Below are positions 1-9,905 of a DNA stretch of 64,000 nt, piece by piece. Origin of the DNA: Diplosphaera chodatii (Eukaryota; Chlorophyta; Trebouxiophyceae; Prasiolales; Stichococcaceae); NCBI GenBank assembly GCA_032358165.1, contig JAALGY010000023.1, forward strand, positions 1,922,001 through 1,986,000, given 5' to 3'. A program made the position numbers and the translations under genes. The notes under the pieces were generated by a model that did no database searches, had not been told where the DNA came from, and saw nothing but the letters and a program-made list of their open reading frames with translations. How positions within the stretch are numbered: the stretch's first letter is position 1; every line of letters starts with the position of its first letter.

Positions 1-1775
1 ACCCAAACCACACGTTGAGTGCACTGCGTGACAGCCGTAGGATGAACATCGCGCCAGTCTGCTGCATTTGATTGCAGGCCACATGATCGTGCAGGTTTTC
101 ACCAGCAAGCAGGACGAGGTCTCACTTGATGAGCACTTGCTCTGGATCTACAGCTGTGACGCTGCGGATGGCTGCCAGGTCTGTGAGCTGAGTGCCCTCC
201 AGAAATTCCATCACCAAAACCCTGCAATGCACAGTCGGCATGATACCATATACATCACGAGATCGATTGCGTGCCCTTCAATGGTCGTCATTTGCCATGG
301 TACTAACCGTTTTGTTGTTAGTTGGCTGTACACAAAGGGCGCAGTCGCAATCCTCCGCAGATCATTTTGGTCAAGATAGCTGCTAAAAGTGGCAATGTTG
401 CGAGCTTCTGATCTGAAGTCGCACTCCTGCATCATGCTCTGGCGGATGTCGCCTGCAGAGCAGGATGACCAATGTCTCCAAGTCTGCCTCAGGTGCCAGA
501 TCAGAGCAGATAAAATTCAGCGATGTTAGTCACACCTAGAATATCGACCAGGCTGGTGCGCTCGAGGGAAGGGTCGATGAACTGCAATATCTTGGCTGAT
601 ATCTCCAGAAATTGCAAGTCAACACCCAGCAGGTCCTCTACACCTGGCTTGAGCACCTGCATGCAAATTGACCGCCAAAGTTTCATGCCTTACTGCCAAC
701 ACAGGCAGCATGGCAAACCGCTGATGCTCGAAATGAGATGCCGATACAGTTGCAATTGGCAGCACAGCACCCACCTTGATGACGACATCCTTGCCGCTTT
801 CTCGGTGCACAGCCCGGTGCACCTGCGCAATGGATGCTGTCGCCAGAGGCGCCTCGCTCACTGATGAGAATGCGCTCTCGAGGGGCATACACAGATCCTC
901 CTCGATAATCGCCCTGCACCCTTGGCGCGACCATAAATTGACCACATGCTGATAATAGAGACCCTCAGCGCACTCTAATGCACCAAGGCCATGTACACAT
1001 GCCTGATAATTGGCCATGGCACCGGGGGCGCGCGGTCTAGCAGCGCCTGCATCTCTTCGACGTAGTCGGCTGGGAATATTGTCGGTGAGGACGCAACAAA
1101 CTGCACAGCACCGTCAGATGTCATTGACGAAGGGTGAGTGCTGCAGGGGCAATGTCAAAAGAAAGCCTAGACCCAATCAACAGGGCCCACCAATACATCT
1201 TGCCAGCTCCACCGTGCCACACACCTGCCCCAACTTGATGTAGGTGCTGCCGAGGCGCTCGAACAGGAGGCGCAGGATCCGCGGGGGCGGTGGCACCGTG
1301 CCACGTTGCAGGTCGGCCAAATATTCCGTCGCCACTGAAGCCACTGCTTGCGCCGCCTGCCATGCTCTGCATCGCAGCACGGAGCTACGGTCTCCGATCC
1401 GACAAGCCAGGCACATCACCAGTTGTAGCGGCATCCTCGTTCAAGTGATATACCCAATTACCGGTAGGCGCCAGTGGGTCCTGAGCCCATGGCGGCTTTG
1501 CCAACGTCCTGCAGCAGGGCGGCCAGCTCGCCAGTTCGCTCTGTGATCGACGGCGAAGGCCGCCGCGGCTGGTCTGTGACTGTCGTCTCTGTAAATGTGC
1601 TCTGCGATGCTCGTGCCACTGACCTACGGTGCCCAGGGCTGATGACTGCTCGGGGTGGGTGAACCTGGCGGACACCAATGGGGTGGCAGGCATGCTGCGG
1701 GCGCACTGCTGTTGGGGCCTGGCGCAGCAGACTGGCAGCTGGTGCGCTGCGTTGCGCTGTTGGATGTGGATTCAT
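1..1775 (-). CDS. ABC1/UbiB (ADCK-type) atypical kinase, probably plastid-targeted; 3' part cut off by window edge
   Basis: Spliced gene read leftwards from ATG at 1775 (MNPHPTAQRSAP). The first ~60 residues are rich in Ala, Ser, Arg and Pro and low in acids, like a plastid transit peptide. Exons then give the ABC1 hallmarks in order: RLLFERLGSTYIKLGQ (about 1205-1250, holding the KxGQ motif), FPADYVEEMQALLDRAPP (about 1030-1090), IIEEDLCMPLESAFSSV then PLATASIAQVHRA (about 790-910, the Ala-rich loop), a lysine-bearing VIKV strand, QVLKPGVEDLLGVDLQFL (about 600-670), RSEARNIATF and TAPFVYSQLTTKR (about 320-420), VLVMEFLEGTQLTDL (about 175-222) and ALNVWFG at the window edge. The HADxHxGN catalytic segment should lie just outside. 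The family regulates prenyl-quinone and lipid metabolism in plastids and mitochondria; which member this is cannot be told. Exon phases join cleanly. An open frame continues upstream of 1775 through a tandem repeat, so an earlier start (1928 frame) is possible but less likely. Confidence 0.9.
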
Positions 1776-2344
1776 GAGGAAGAAGCAAGCAGCGTCTGTG
1801 TAAGCAAGGAGATCCAGCAGACGAAGACAATGGAAGAAGCAGGCAGCGTCCCGTGTAAGCAAGGAGATCCAGCAGACGAAGACAATGTTTACTGCACAGA
1901 AGTGTGCACGCCGCACACGATGCACCAATGCAGGCTGCCAGGAACTGCGTGGCCACAGAGATTAGGGTCTCTCACTTCTGACAATCCAATGAGGATATTA
2001 CATGCAAGGGATAGATTGAAACGTGGTTGGCAACCACCTCCTTGCAAGTTGCAACAGCCCGTGGCACGTGTGCATGTGAGGGGCATTGGCGCAAGATCTC
2101 GAACAGCAGGAGCGGGTTGAGCATAGCCACCTTTCGTCGGTTTGCGGGTCAGCTGATCATCTCCAAACTGACTGCAAGGTGTGCGTCGCGCCACATAACC
2201 GTTCGCGGTGAACAGCCAGATTGGAATGTGTCTCGCTTGCTCGTAGCATTTTCAGTGCATGTCTGCACAGGCTCTACTTCAACGCACTAGCAGATCGTCG
2301 TGAGCAACAGGTGTGTCTCTGCATCTTGCCAGACCGCACCAACA
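1776..2344. promoter_or_regulatory. Divergent intergenic region between ABC1 kinase and ERG28
   Basis: No gene is supported here. The two start codons face away from each other, so this 569-base stretch must hold both promoters and 5' UTRs. The ABC1-proximal end carries a 54/55-base tandem duplication (1778-1886). No TATA-like element stood out. Confidence 0.55.
1778..1886. repeat. Two-copy direct tandem repeat, 54 and 55 bases
   Basis: Copy 1 is 1778-1831 and copy 2 is 1832-1886. They match except for an A/G change and a T versus CC difference near the middle. The long identical part starts GTGTAAGCAAGGAGATCC and runs to the end of each copy. The array abuts the ABC1 kinase start codon at 1775, so it would lie in its 5' UTR or, with an upstream start, in coding sequence. 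Confidence 0.95.
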
Positions 2345-3183
2345 ATGCCGTCGGTGGTGGCGCTGCGGCGATGGCTTGTGGTGGTAGCATTCCTCAGACT
2401 CCTGTCGGGTGCGCCATGCACATACCGGCTCGTTGCATGCTGCTATTCCGTCGTTGCTAGGCCGTGCCTTGCGTGTAATCTGTTCACTTTTGTCTCCCTT
2501 GTTGCATGCAGTGTACCTGGGGTATCTGGATCCAGGCCGCCTCAGCTCCAATCTGTTTGACACCGCACCGAATGCAGGCAAGTGGCGGTGCATGCTGAAA
2601 GGTCAGCAGGCATGCCTAATCTGTGTTGCTGGCCGCGACGAACGTCTTCATGCTTACGTTTGACTGCCGCGTGCTACAGTATCGGATCTCCATGGACGAA
2701 CGTTTGCGATGTGGACATCGCTTTCCTGTGTCCTATGTCTGTTCTGCGCCAAAAACCCACAGAATAGATCCATCTACAGTAAGACCCGGTTGTCTGGCAG
2801 CTCGCCTGCGTCGGATTGCATGCCATGCACTCCTTGTATGTGCCCGTTGATGACACCTACGACCTCTGCAGGCGTCACTTTGGCATCCTTTGTGCTGGCG
2901 CTGGTATTCTTCACGAGTGAGCTGCTGCTTTTCAAGACTCTCAGCTGGAAGATGGCGCTTCAGCCGATGGTCGTGGCAGGTGCGACGCTGTGCTGCAAGG
3001 TGATGCTTCTGTGACGATCTCGGAGAATAGCCAGATCGGCCAACCAGGGCAGCCTTCTGACAGGGTACAACACACGCAGGTGTAAGCGTGCTGTGGATGG
3101 GCCTGGGCCACAACTACTACCTAGACTACTCTGCCCAACCATCCGAGGAACTGGACGGCATATTGCAGAGGAAGCGACCATGA
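2345..3183 (+). CDS. ERG28: ERG28-like sterol-biosynthesis scaffold membrane protein
   Basis: Five exons (2345-2408, 2512-2577, 2680-2778, 2872-2979, 3080-3183) join in frame to a 146-residue protein, close to the usual ERG28 length. Segments match the family: RRWLVVVAFLRLLS plus VYLGYLDPG (first membrane segment), SDLHGRTFAMWTSLSCVLC (the family HGRTFxxWT motif), KNPQNRSIY, ASFVLALVFFTSELLLF and a final membrane segment through VSVLWMGLGHNYYL. In yeast and plants ERG28 is an ER membrane protein that tethers sterol C4-demethylation enzymes and has no catalysis of its own. Intron 2 (2578-2679) uses a GC donor (GCAAGT); the other three are GT-AG. The charged tail SEELDGILQRKRP is longer than in plant homologues. 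Possible poly(A)-like TGTAA lies at 3201. Confidence 0.93.
2578..2679 (+). other. GC-AG intron in ERG28
   Basis: The exon ends ...CCGAATGCAG and is followed by GCAAGTGG, the standard GC-donor consensus. Joining to TATCGGATCTCC after the acceptor at 2679 restores the conserved HGRTF frame. No GT donor nearby would do so. Confidence 0.88.
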
Positions 3184-3699
3184 TGACTGTTGTTGCAGCT
3201 TGTAAACTGGCATTTGGTGCAGCACAATCAGGCAACTCATTGCTGCAACGGTCAGTTGTCTCTGCAGCTGCCAGCGGAGTGCTGTATAGGGAGCATGCAG
3301 ACTTCGCGAAGTCTGCTGATTTTCGAATGATCCAAGGGTACTGTACAGCATATTGCAAGCTCATGTGCAGTACCATCACTGGTTCGACAGTTGATGATCG
3401 GCCTGTCATCTGCCATCAAGCCCCTCAAACCCGAGCAGCAGCATGCGCACAAGACCACCTGATGAGCAAGCCATGAGTGTGTCTTTGTGCCGAAAAGAGC
3501 CACAGGAAGGAGCCACAACAGTGTGGTAAAACACGTTGTCGCCAACTGTCATGCCTACGTCATGCCTGTCTACATTACGAAGCCTCGTATGTTGTGAGCC
3601 CACAAACCCAAGGCGCCCCAAACAATGCGGTGGGTCGGCAAGCTTGCAGAGTGCTGCCAACTTCACGATCTCCACTTCGTCTCGGTCCATATGAGTGCC
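3184..3699. other. Convergent intergenic region with a 20-base palindrome
   Basis: This lies between the stop of ERG28 and the stop proposed for the next, oppositely oriented gene. Open frames on both strands are short and show no recognisable domain. I read it as two 3' UTRs. It holds the perfect palindrome at 3297-3316. Confidence 0.5.
3297..3316. repeat. Perfect 20-base palindrome
   Basis: GCAGACTTCGCGAAGTCTGC equals its own reverse complement, with a TCGCGA core and no loop. It lies in the ERG28 downstream region. Confidence 0.95.
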
Positions 3700-6600
3700 T
3701 CATACATCGGGGGACAGCGGCCCAAATCGCTCGTCACCAGCGCCACGCCCATGCAGCATGCCATCTGCCAGTACTGCAAGATCCAGGCTCGCAGAGCGGC
3801 TTGCCAAGTAGCCGCTGGTGATTGGCGGCAGTGAGACTGCGGACACAGTCTTTGGGACACCATGGCCACCCCCAGTACCCCCATCTGCTGCCTGCCCCTC
3901 CGGCAATGATGGTTCAGACGATGCAGGCATTTCTGCCGGTGACAGCCACTCTGCATCAGGCAACATACCACCTGCACATGGCATGGCTCCGCTTAGTTTC
4001 TGAGGCCGCCGGAACGTTCCTTAGTCAACTTCTGCAAACTGCATGGGAGACATTTCAACAGCACATCATCACCCACCTGCCATCCCGAAGCCCTGCAAGC
4101 TGGGGCTTGCTGAGTTGGATACATTCGTGCGCGGTGTGTGAGAGAAGTGGTAGTCACCCGCCTCTGTGTCGTGGAATATCTGCGGCAAGAGTGCATCAGT
4201 GTGGTCCTGCACGGGCATGCACATCACGCTTCAGACGAGGCTGCATCGTTGCTGAGTCGCACCGCCCACCATGACACGCACTTGCCGGATTGATTTCTGA
4301 CAACCAGCCGACTCTCTGGCTTGATGCCTCACATCGTGCAGCTGGTACAGATGGGCAGGCAGGCTGCGGGCGGAATGGAATGCCGCTGTAGCCGAGTCTG
4401 GTCGAAAATGCCCGCCCTCCAGCTGCAGGTGTGTGCCCGCTGGCGCATGCACATGCGGCGGCAGCAGCCGGCTGCCTCCGGGCGCCAGTGTGTGCTGCCG
4501 CCGCACCGGGTGCTGCGGCTGCAGGCCCTCCTCCGCGCCGTGCTCCAGCCCGCCCAGGTGCTGCCGATCTGCGGCCGCCTCGGCGGCCAGCCGCTGACGC
4601 ACCAGGTGCGCATGCAGCGCTGCCTGCCGCCGCTGCTGCATAGTTGGGCTGCATGCGGAAGCACAGCAGTAGTCAGCACATGGCCACGGACATGGGCGCC
4701 AACATTTTGGTTGGTCCCCACGCATCAGCTGCACAGACTCGTATGCAAGAGGGCTGCCTCAGGCTTGCGGTGTCAGGTCAGGTGATGACATGTTGGGCCC
4801 CAATGTCGTCGGCACCTGGGAGCGCTGCCAGCTGCGCCGCCGCCGTTGTTGCCCTTGAAGGGGGACAGCTCGCCGGCGGGGTTGTCCACGGGGCTCGGGG
4901 TCATGGACGGCGGGCCGCTGGCCTTGAAGGGGCTGCCGCTGTCGTTGGGGCTCGCCGCCGCCCCCGAGCGGCTGCGCTTGAAGGAGGCGTTGCCGCTGCT
5001 GGTGCGCGCCATGCTGCTCATGCTCGTGTGGACGTTCGGGCTCACAGTCTGCGGGCACATGCACAGGAGTCCCTGGTCAGGCTCGCAGGTATACAATCGT
5101 GGGTGCATAAGTTGGGCAGCAGCAAAACCCCTTTGACATATATACAACCCCCACTAGCAGCGCTGTGGAATGACAACGCACCCAGCGGCAGGAGCTGGTG
5201 TCCATGGAGGGTGAGGACTGCAGGTGCAGGGTTCCAAAGCCCGTGGCGGAGATGCTGCTCCCACGGCGCGCGGAGCCGGGCATCGGCAGGCCCACCACAT
5301 CGTGCGAATGCGAGTGGGAGTGGGATGCGTGCAGGTGGGGCTGGTGGTCTGGGCCGCTGCGGACGTGCAGCAGCGGCGGCGGCGGCGGCGGGGGGTGGTG
5401 CATCGGCTGTGCAGCCCCCTCGGCATGCACCTGCACTTGAGGTGCCAGCGCTTTAGATGCAGGTTCAGCGATGTCTGCAGGGGATTGCAGGGGGTGGCAC
5501 TCAGCAGCACAGCAGATGCCCACTCCTTGCCGGGTGACGGTGCAAACCGGGAGCATGTCCTGCTGACTTGCTGTGGCACACCTGCAGCGGCCCCATGTGG
5601 GCGTTGAATGCGGCCGAAAAGGCGGACGATGGGCCGGCGCCGATGGCGGAGTGCATGTCCAGCAGCGCGCTGTCCAGGCCGCTGCCGCTGCCGCCAGCAG
5701 CCGTCAGCGGCGGCGGCAGCTGCCTCCGGTGCGCCGACCGCATCTCCGGCGAGTCGGGCAGCGCGTGGCGCGGGTGGCTGGTGTCGCTGCTGGACTGCGA
5801 GCGCGTGTGCTCCTTGGTGGGCGACCTGGCATCGGCACCGTTTGCACACATCACAGCAGAGTAGAGTAGAGCGGATACCAGCTCGTTGCTGGCCAGCAAA
5901 AAGCGGTGTATTTCTTGACACCAACAGGAGGGAGAAGGTCGGCTGACCGGGTGGCAGGCGATGACGGGCTGCTGATGGTGCTGTAGCGGCTCGAGCGACC
6001 GATGCGCTCTCTACGGGCACGCGGCTGCACCGGCGCCCATCCCTCCCAGTTGTGCCTGTTTCCCAGAAAGGAGCACAGTTCAGCAACCATCCCGAGTGCA
6101 CTGTTGTGGCCGATTAGTGCCGGCATGCATCAGACACCAGGCTGTCATGCACTCACGCTACAGGGACGACCAGCGGGATGAAGGCAGCGCCGGTGGGGAC
6201 GTCGTTGTTGGCCAGCACTCGGATTTGGTTCGAGACAGCTGTGCCCAGCAGGCACTCCCCGTCCTGTGTATACACACCTGCAGGCCGGCAGGGAACAGGC
6301 TGGGCGGCTGACAGCATCGCAGGCTGCCGTCGGTATGTAACAAGGGCAGCAGGGACATGTCAAGCGCAAGCAGGAAGCAGGACAAATCTCCGTGTCCAGC
6401 GGTGTTCTGGTGCGCACCAACCAGCAGCCGGAAGAAGCGCACGCCCACGTGCGTGCTGGCCTCGTCGATGGACAGGTACATGTAACGGGCGTCCTTCAGC
6501 TCGTGGTCCTTCTCCCTGCTGGCATGTGCCGATGCCGCCGCGGCCTTGCTGGTCTTGGACCGCTGCCGCCCCGACTTTGTCACCGGCGCATCCTCATCCG

Positions 6601-7532
6601 CCGACATCTCTGGGCCGCCGGACCGCCTGCAGAGCGTCGTGTATATGCAGCTCTGCATGTGCTAACCGTGCTCGCGGAGTCTGTACACCCAGACAGGATT
6701 CGACAGCTGCTCCTGAGGTTGCAAAGCTGTTGCTCCTGCTGATATCGAGAGCCCACCCAACGTTGCAACCTCACCTGCCGAGGCGGCCGTAGCGCTGGAT
6801 GGCGCGCAGGATGGGACCGTCGCAGCCCTTTTTGCAGGCGCTGCGCTGCACGCAGGTCCACTGGAAGCAGTCCTCGCCAGGCTTGGCAGCATGTTGGATG
6901 GCCTGCGGGTCGTCGTACACCACGTAAATGTGCACCTTCACCCGCTGCCCGTTGTTCAGCCGCACCAGGTACACCACCCCGCTCTCCTGCAGCACGCCAT
7001 GGCGGACCACTTGCCAATACGCCAACATGGCTTGCGGCTGCAGTGAGGTCATGGCATCCACCATGCCACGGGGCGCAGGGCACAGCAAGCAGCAGCCCGC
7101 ACCTGGTACTCTCCCTGAATGCTGTCGTTGCCGTTGGCCATGGCCTCCATGACGTTGAGCTGCTCATCACCGTCCTCCTGCTGGACGATGAGCTGGCACT
7201 GGTTGTACGACCACCGCCTTTTGCCCAGCTTGTAGGCCTTCAGACTGCAGACAAGATACACAGCGTGTGAGTCCAACTGTCAGCAGCAGTTTGATCGTTG
7301 AGACTCAAATGCTGCCGCTCGTCTGTTGGCACTCACTTCTCTGCCATTAGGGTGTGAGGTGCTGCCAGGCCCACCTGTTATCAAGACTCTTCCCAGCGAG
7401 GCCTGACGGCTCATTGACGGCTGCCCTCAGCTGCGTCGCGAGCGGACAAATGACACGAGACGGCTCGGCAGCATGCGTGTATGCATCGGACGCTGTGCTG
7501 CAGCCCCAGGAGCGGCTGCTGCGGTGCGACAT
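3700..7532 (-). CDS. Large unidentified multi-exon protein, folded N-terminal half and low-complexity C-terminal half
   Basis: I do not recognise the family. Reading leftwards from ATG at 7532, exons give: a Ser/Ala-rich start; LKAYKLGKRRWSYNQCQLIV (about 7180-7250); NVMEAMANGNDSIQGEYQ; ESGVVYLVRLNNGQRVKV and IYVVYDDPQAIQ (about 6900-6995); DCFQWTCVQRSACKKGC (about 6820-6875); a Lys/Arg-rich piece SGRQRSKTSKAAAA; RYMYLSIDEASTHVGVRFFR (about 6430-6490); QDGECLLGTAVSNQIRVL and NNDVPTGAAFIPLVVP (about 6170-6265). These look like one beta-rich domain. The rest is low complexity: Ser/Pro stretches, a Pro run and SHSHSHSH (about 5290-5400), SPFK motifs (about 4830-5000), a Gln/His/Ala-rich part (about 4330-4640), ending GDERFGPLSPDV at 3700. 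A basic patch plus disordered tail would fit a nuclear regulator, but that is inference. Exon limits in the C-terminal half are uncertain and it could be two genes. Confidence 0.6.
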
Positions 7533-8881
7533 CGCAGCAGCACCCGGGTTTGCCTCAGCCTGCACCGCCAGATGACCGCTGTGTGCTGATGCCACGGCAG
7601 TGGTGACGTCGAACTGCCTCTGCACCGCTCCTGCATTGGCACGAGGGTACAAGAGCTCAGAAAGATGCTCGCTGACCTAACCTGGTGGTTTGATGTCTCG
7701 CAGAAGCCAGCAGGAGTCCATGCCTTGTTCTGATTGACATGCAGTCGATCAGGCCGTGAACCCGTGCCCGCTCATGATGCCGCAACGTTGCCGCAGGTTT
7801 TGCTCCTATACGCATCATGAGAGGAAGAAGGATGCTGTGAACAACCTCGGCAGGCCGTGCAAACCCTGCCATGCCCCAGCTACTTGCCAGCATGTTTGTC
7901 GGCGTTGCACGGCCGAGTCGGCCGGAGAGGGTGGACCAACAGTGAAAATCATAAGCAAAATCAGTGTGTAGATGATACTGCGGTCAAGTTTCTAAAGGGG
8001 CTGGCGATGTCTCAAGCTGCACCTGTGGACTTTCATGCATCCACGCATGCACGCCCATGGGCCCAGGGCGCAACATAGCTGACAGTCCGCTGCATCGCGC
8101 ACATGTGAATGCTTCGACTGAAATTTTGATGGAAGCAGGAATTGCTGCAGCGTTGTCAGTCACCTCAGTGTACGGCGCACTTCGGTGCTGCCTGCCAGTT
8201 GGACTGCCCGACAGCCAGCGCGACCCGCGTACAACTGAGCCGACTCCGCCTTCGTCTGCTGCAGAAACCAAGGATCACATCGTATAAGATGATCAAGGGT
8301 GTGGCTAGCGCAGCGAGCCAGGTCCGACTGTCGGTTGCGGTGGGTAGTCGGGAGCCCGGCGCACCGACTGGAGCAGGCTCGCTGCAAAGTGCTGCACCGC
8401 GGGATCGCCGCGATCTGGCCTCACTAACACTGTGCTGTTCGGCGGCAAGCGATCTGTCACTCGCGCAGCTGGCAGCTGGCCGCCTGAGATCTGGGGGGCG
8501 CAAGCGTTGGTTGGTTGCCAGCAAAACTGGTGGAGAGTCGCGTTGGCCAGCCGACTTTGCATGCGATGTAACGCAGCTGCCGCCTCAACATGCCTCGATC
8601 AGGCGGTGGCAGGGCCCGGCTGACAATTGTGTGCCCAAGAGACGGAGTAAACAGCAATTTTGAGCAAGGGGGTTATCCAGCGCAACTGTGGTGGGACTAG
8701 CTGCGCATCCGGTAGAACAGCCTCTCAACCGCCGTTGCAACCACTTGCTGAACACCCTTGCATTATTTAGGCAAGGTGGCTGCTGGCATGCATACGCATG
8801 TGCTGTGCATGCTGCCCCACGCTGGTCACTCATGACTGCATTGTCGTCCACGCCATCGCACATCCTTGTCCAACCCCATTA
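7533..8881. other. Intergenic region, no supported gene
   Basis: This 1.35 kb lies between the start of the unidentified minus-strand gene and the stop of eIF4E. The longest open frame (173 codons, plus strand, 8142-8663) has no recognisable motif and is matched by comparable frames on the other strand. It should hold the promoter of the left gene and the 3' UTR of eIF4E. Confidence 0.5.
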
Positions 8882-9493
8882 TCAGATCGTGTAGCGGTCT
8901 TTCGCCTTCTTGTCCATGGACTTTGCGTCACTGTGGGCCAGGAACCCGCAGTTCTGGTCGTACTCGAGGAACTCCTTGAACTGCTTGCCCACGTTGACCT
9001 GCACCGCCTCGTTGGAGGCGGTCTTGGTCCACAGGCACACCTTGTCCTGCCGCTGCCGCATGTTGACCACCACGCCGCAGACCTCCTCCCCCTCGCTGAA
9101 CTGCTCGCCGATGCACGCCAGCAGCGAGTGCAGCCAGAACTTGTCAAGGATCTGCTTGTTGCCGCGGGGCACCAGGATGGTCCACTTGCCGCCGTGCTCG
9201 CAGGACGGGTCCTCCCACTTCGGCTGGATGCCCTCCTTGAAGAGGTGGAAGTCTGTGCCTGGCGGTAGCCAGCTGGGCGGCTTGATGTTGTTATACAAGC
9301 ACCAGAAGTCCTCCACTGTCGAGAAAGTGTACACCGCCCGGAGTGTCTGGCCCCACGTGTTCTTGCTCTGCGACCCCTTAGGATTGTCAAACCATAGCGT
9401 CCAGGAGTGCTCAAGCGGATGCTTCTTGCCGCCTGTGTCAGGTGCATCTGTGCTGGCAACCTCTCCCTCTTCCTTGGGTTTGCCCTCTGCCAT
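8882..9493 (-). CDS. eIF4E: Translation initiation factor 4E, cap-binding protein
   Basis: A single uninterrupted frame encodes about 203 residues from ATG at 9493. It shows the eIF4E core: HPLEHSWTLWFDNPKG, SKNTWGQTLR (first cap-stacking Trp), VEDFWCLYNNI (the Trp of the eIF4G-binding face), GIQPKWEDPSCEHGGKW (second cap-stacking Trp plus the Glu that reads guanine), FWLHSLLACIGEQF, VVVNMRQRQDKVCLWT (basic residues for the cap phosphates) and the C-terminal loop ending KKAKDRYTI. Its role is binding the mRNA cap in the cytoplasm and recruiting eIF4G. The frame stays open 25 codons upstream of 9493 but without another ATG. All key residues are present, so it is probably functional. It has no intron, unlike most genes around it. 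Confidence 0.96.
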   Translation of the reverse strand: MAEGKPKEEGEVASTDAPDTGGKKHPLEHSWTLWFDNPKGSQSKNTWGQTLRAVYTFSTVEDFWCLYNNIKPPSWLPPGTDFHLFKEGIQPKWEDPSCEHGGKWTILVPRGNKQILDKFWLHSLLACIGEQFSEGEEVCGVVVNMRQRQDKVCLWTKTASNEAVQVNVGKQFKEFLEYDQNCGFLAHSDAKSMDKKAKDRYTI

Positions 9494-9905
9494 TTCTAGT
9501 GTTGCACCAGCAGCCCCCTCCCCTCTTTGATCCGCGTGCACAACTGACGCAGCGCCCAAGGCTTCCAAAGCGCGTCTATGTCAGCCCTTGCAATGGAACA
9601 GGAAGCAAGTCAACATTTGCGTGCACTTGCGATGCCCCTGCGACCCTGGTGCGCTCGCCATGCTCCAGTGCGGCAGGAGACTACCATGCCGAAATGTGGC
9701 AGGGATTCCCTGCACGAGCCCATGAGCAAGGGGAATAGAACTATAGAACTATTCCCCTTGCCATGAGGAGTCTTGCTCCGGGCTGCCAAATTACGTCCAA
9801 CCGTGCCAACAGCTGTCTGATGCAATGCTTGTGTCTGAGACATACACTCCCGAAACGAGAGCTACGATGACAAACGTCCATGGCATCAGGCTGCACACAA
9901 GCTGC
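9494..9905. other. Upstream region of eIF4E with a perfect hairpin
   Basis: This is the 5' side of eIF4E and the 3' side of the next minus-strand gene. Apart from the inverted repeat at 9726-9761 I see no gene in it. Confidence 0.5.
9726..9761. repeat. Perfect inverted repeat, 13-base arms and 10-base loop
   Basis: GCAAGGGGAATAG (9726-9738) is followed by AACTATAGAA and then its exact reverse complement CTATTCCCCTTGC (9749-9761). It lies about 230 bases upstream of the eIF4E start codon. Confidence 0.95.

Noticed and set aside
5290..5400. Pro and Ser-His runs as a possible regulatory or metal-binding element
   Set aside because: They read as low-complexity coding sequence of the unidentified gene; no metal-binding domain is evident.
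8142..8663. 173-codon plus-strand open frame between two genes
   Set aside because: No recognisable motif, comparable frames exist on the other strand, and codon-like patterning is absent. Likely chance in GC-rich DNA.
8798..9530. Long plus-strand frames over eIF4E
   Set aside because: They are shadows of the eIF4E coding strand, which has clear conserved Trp residues.
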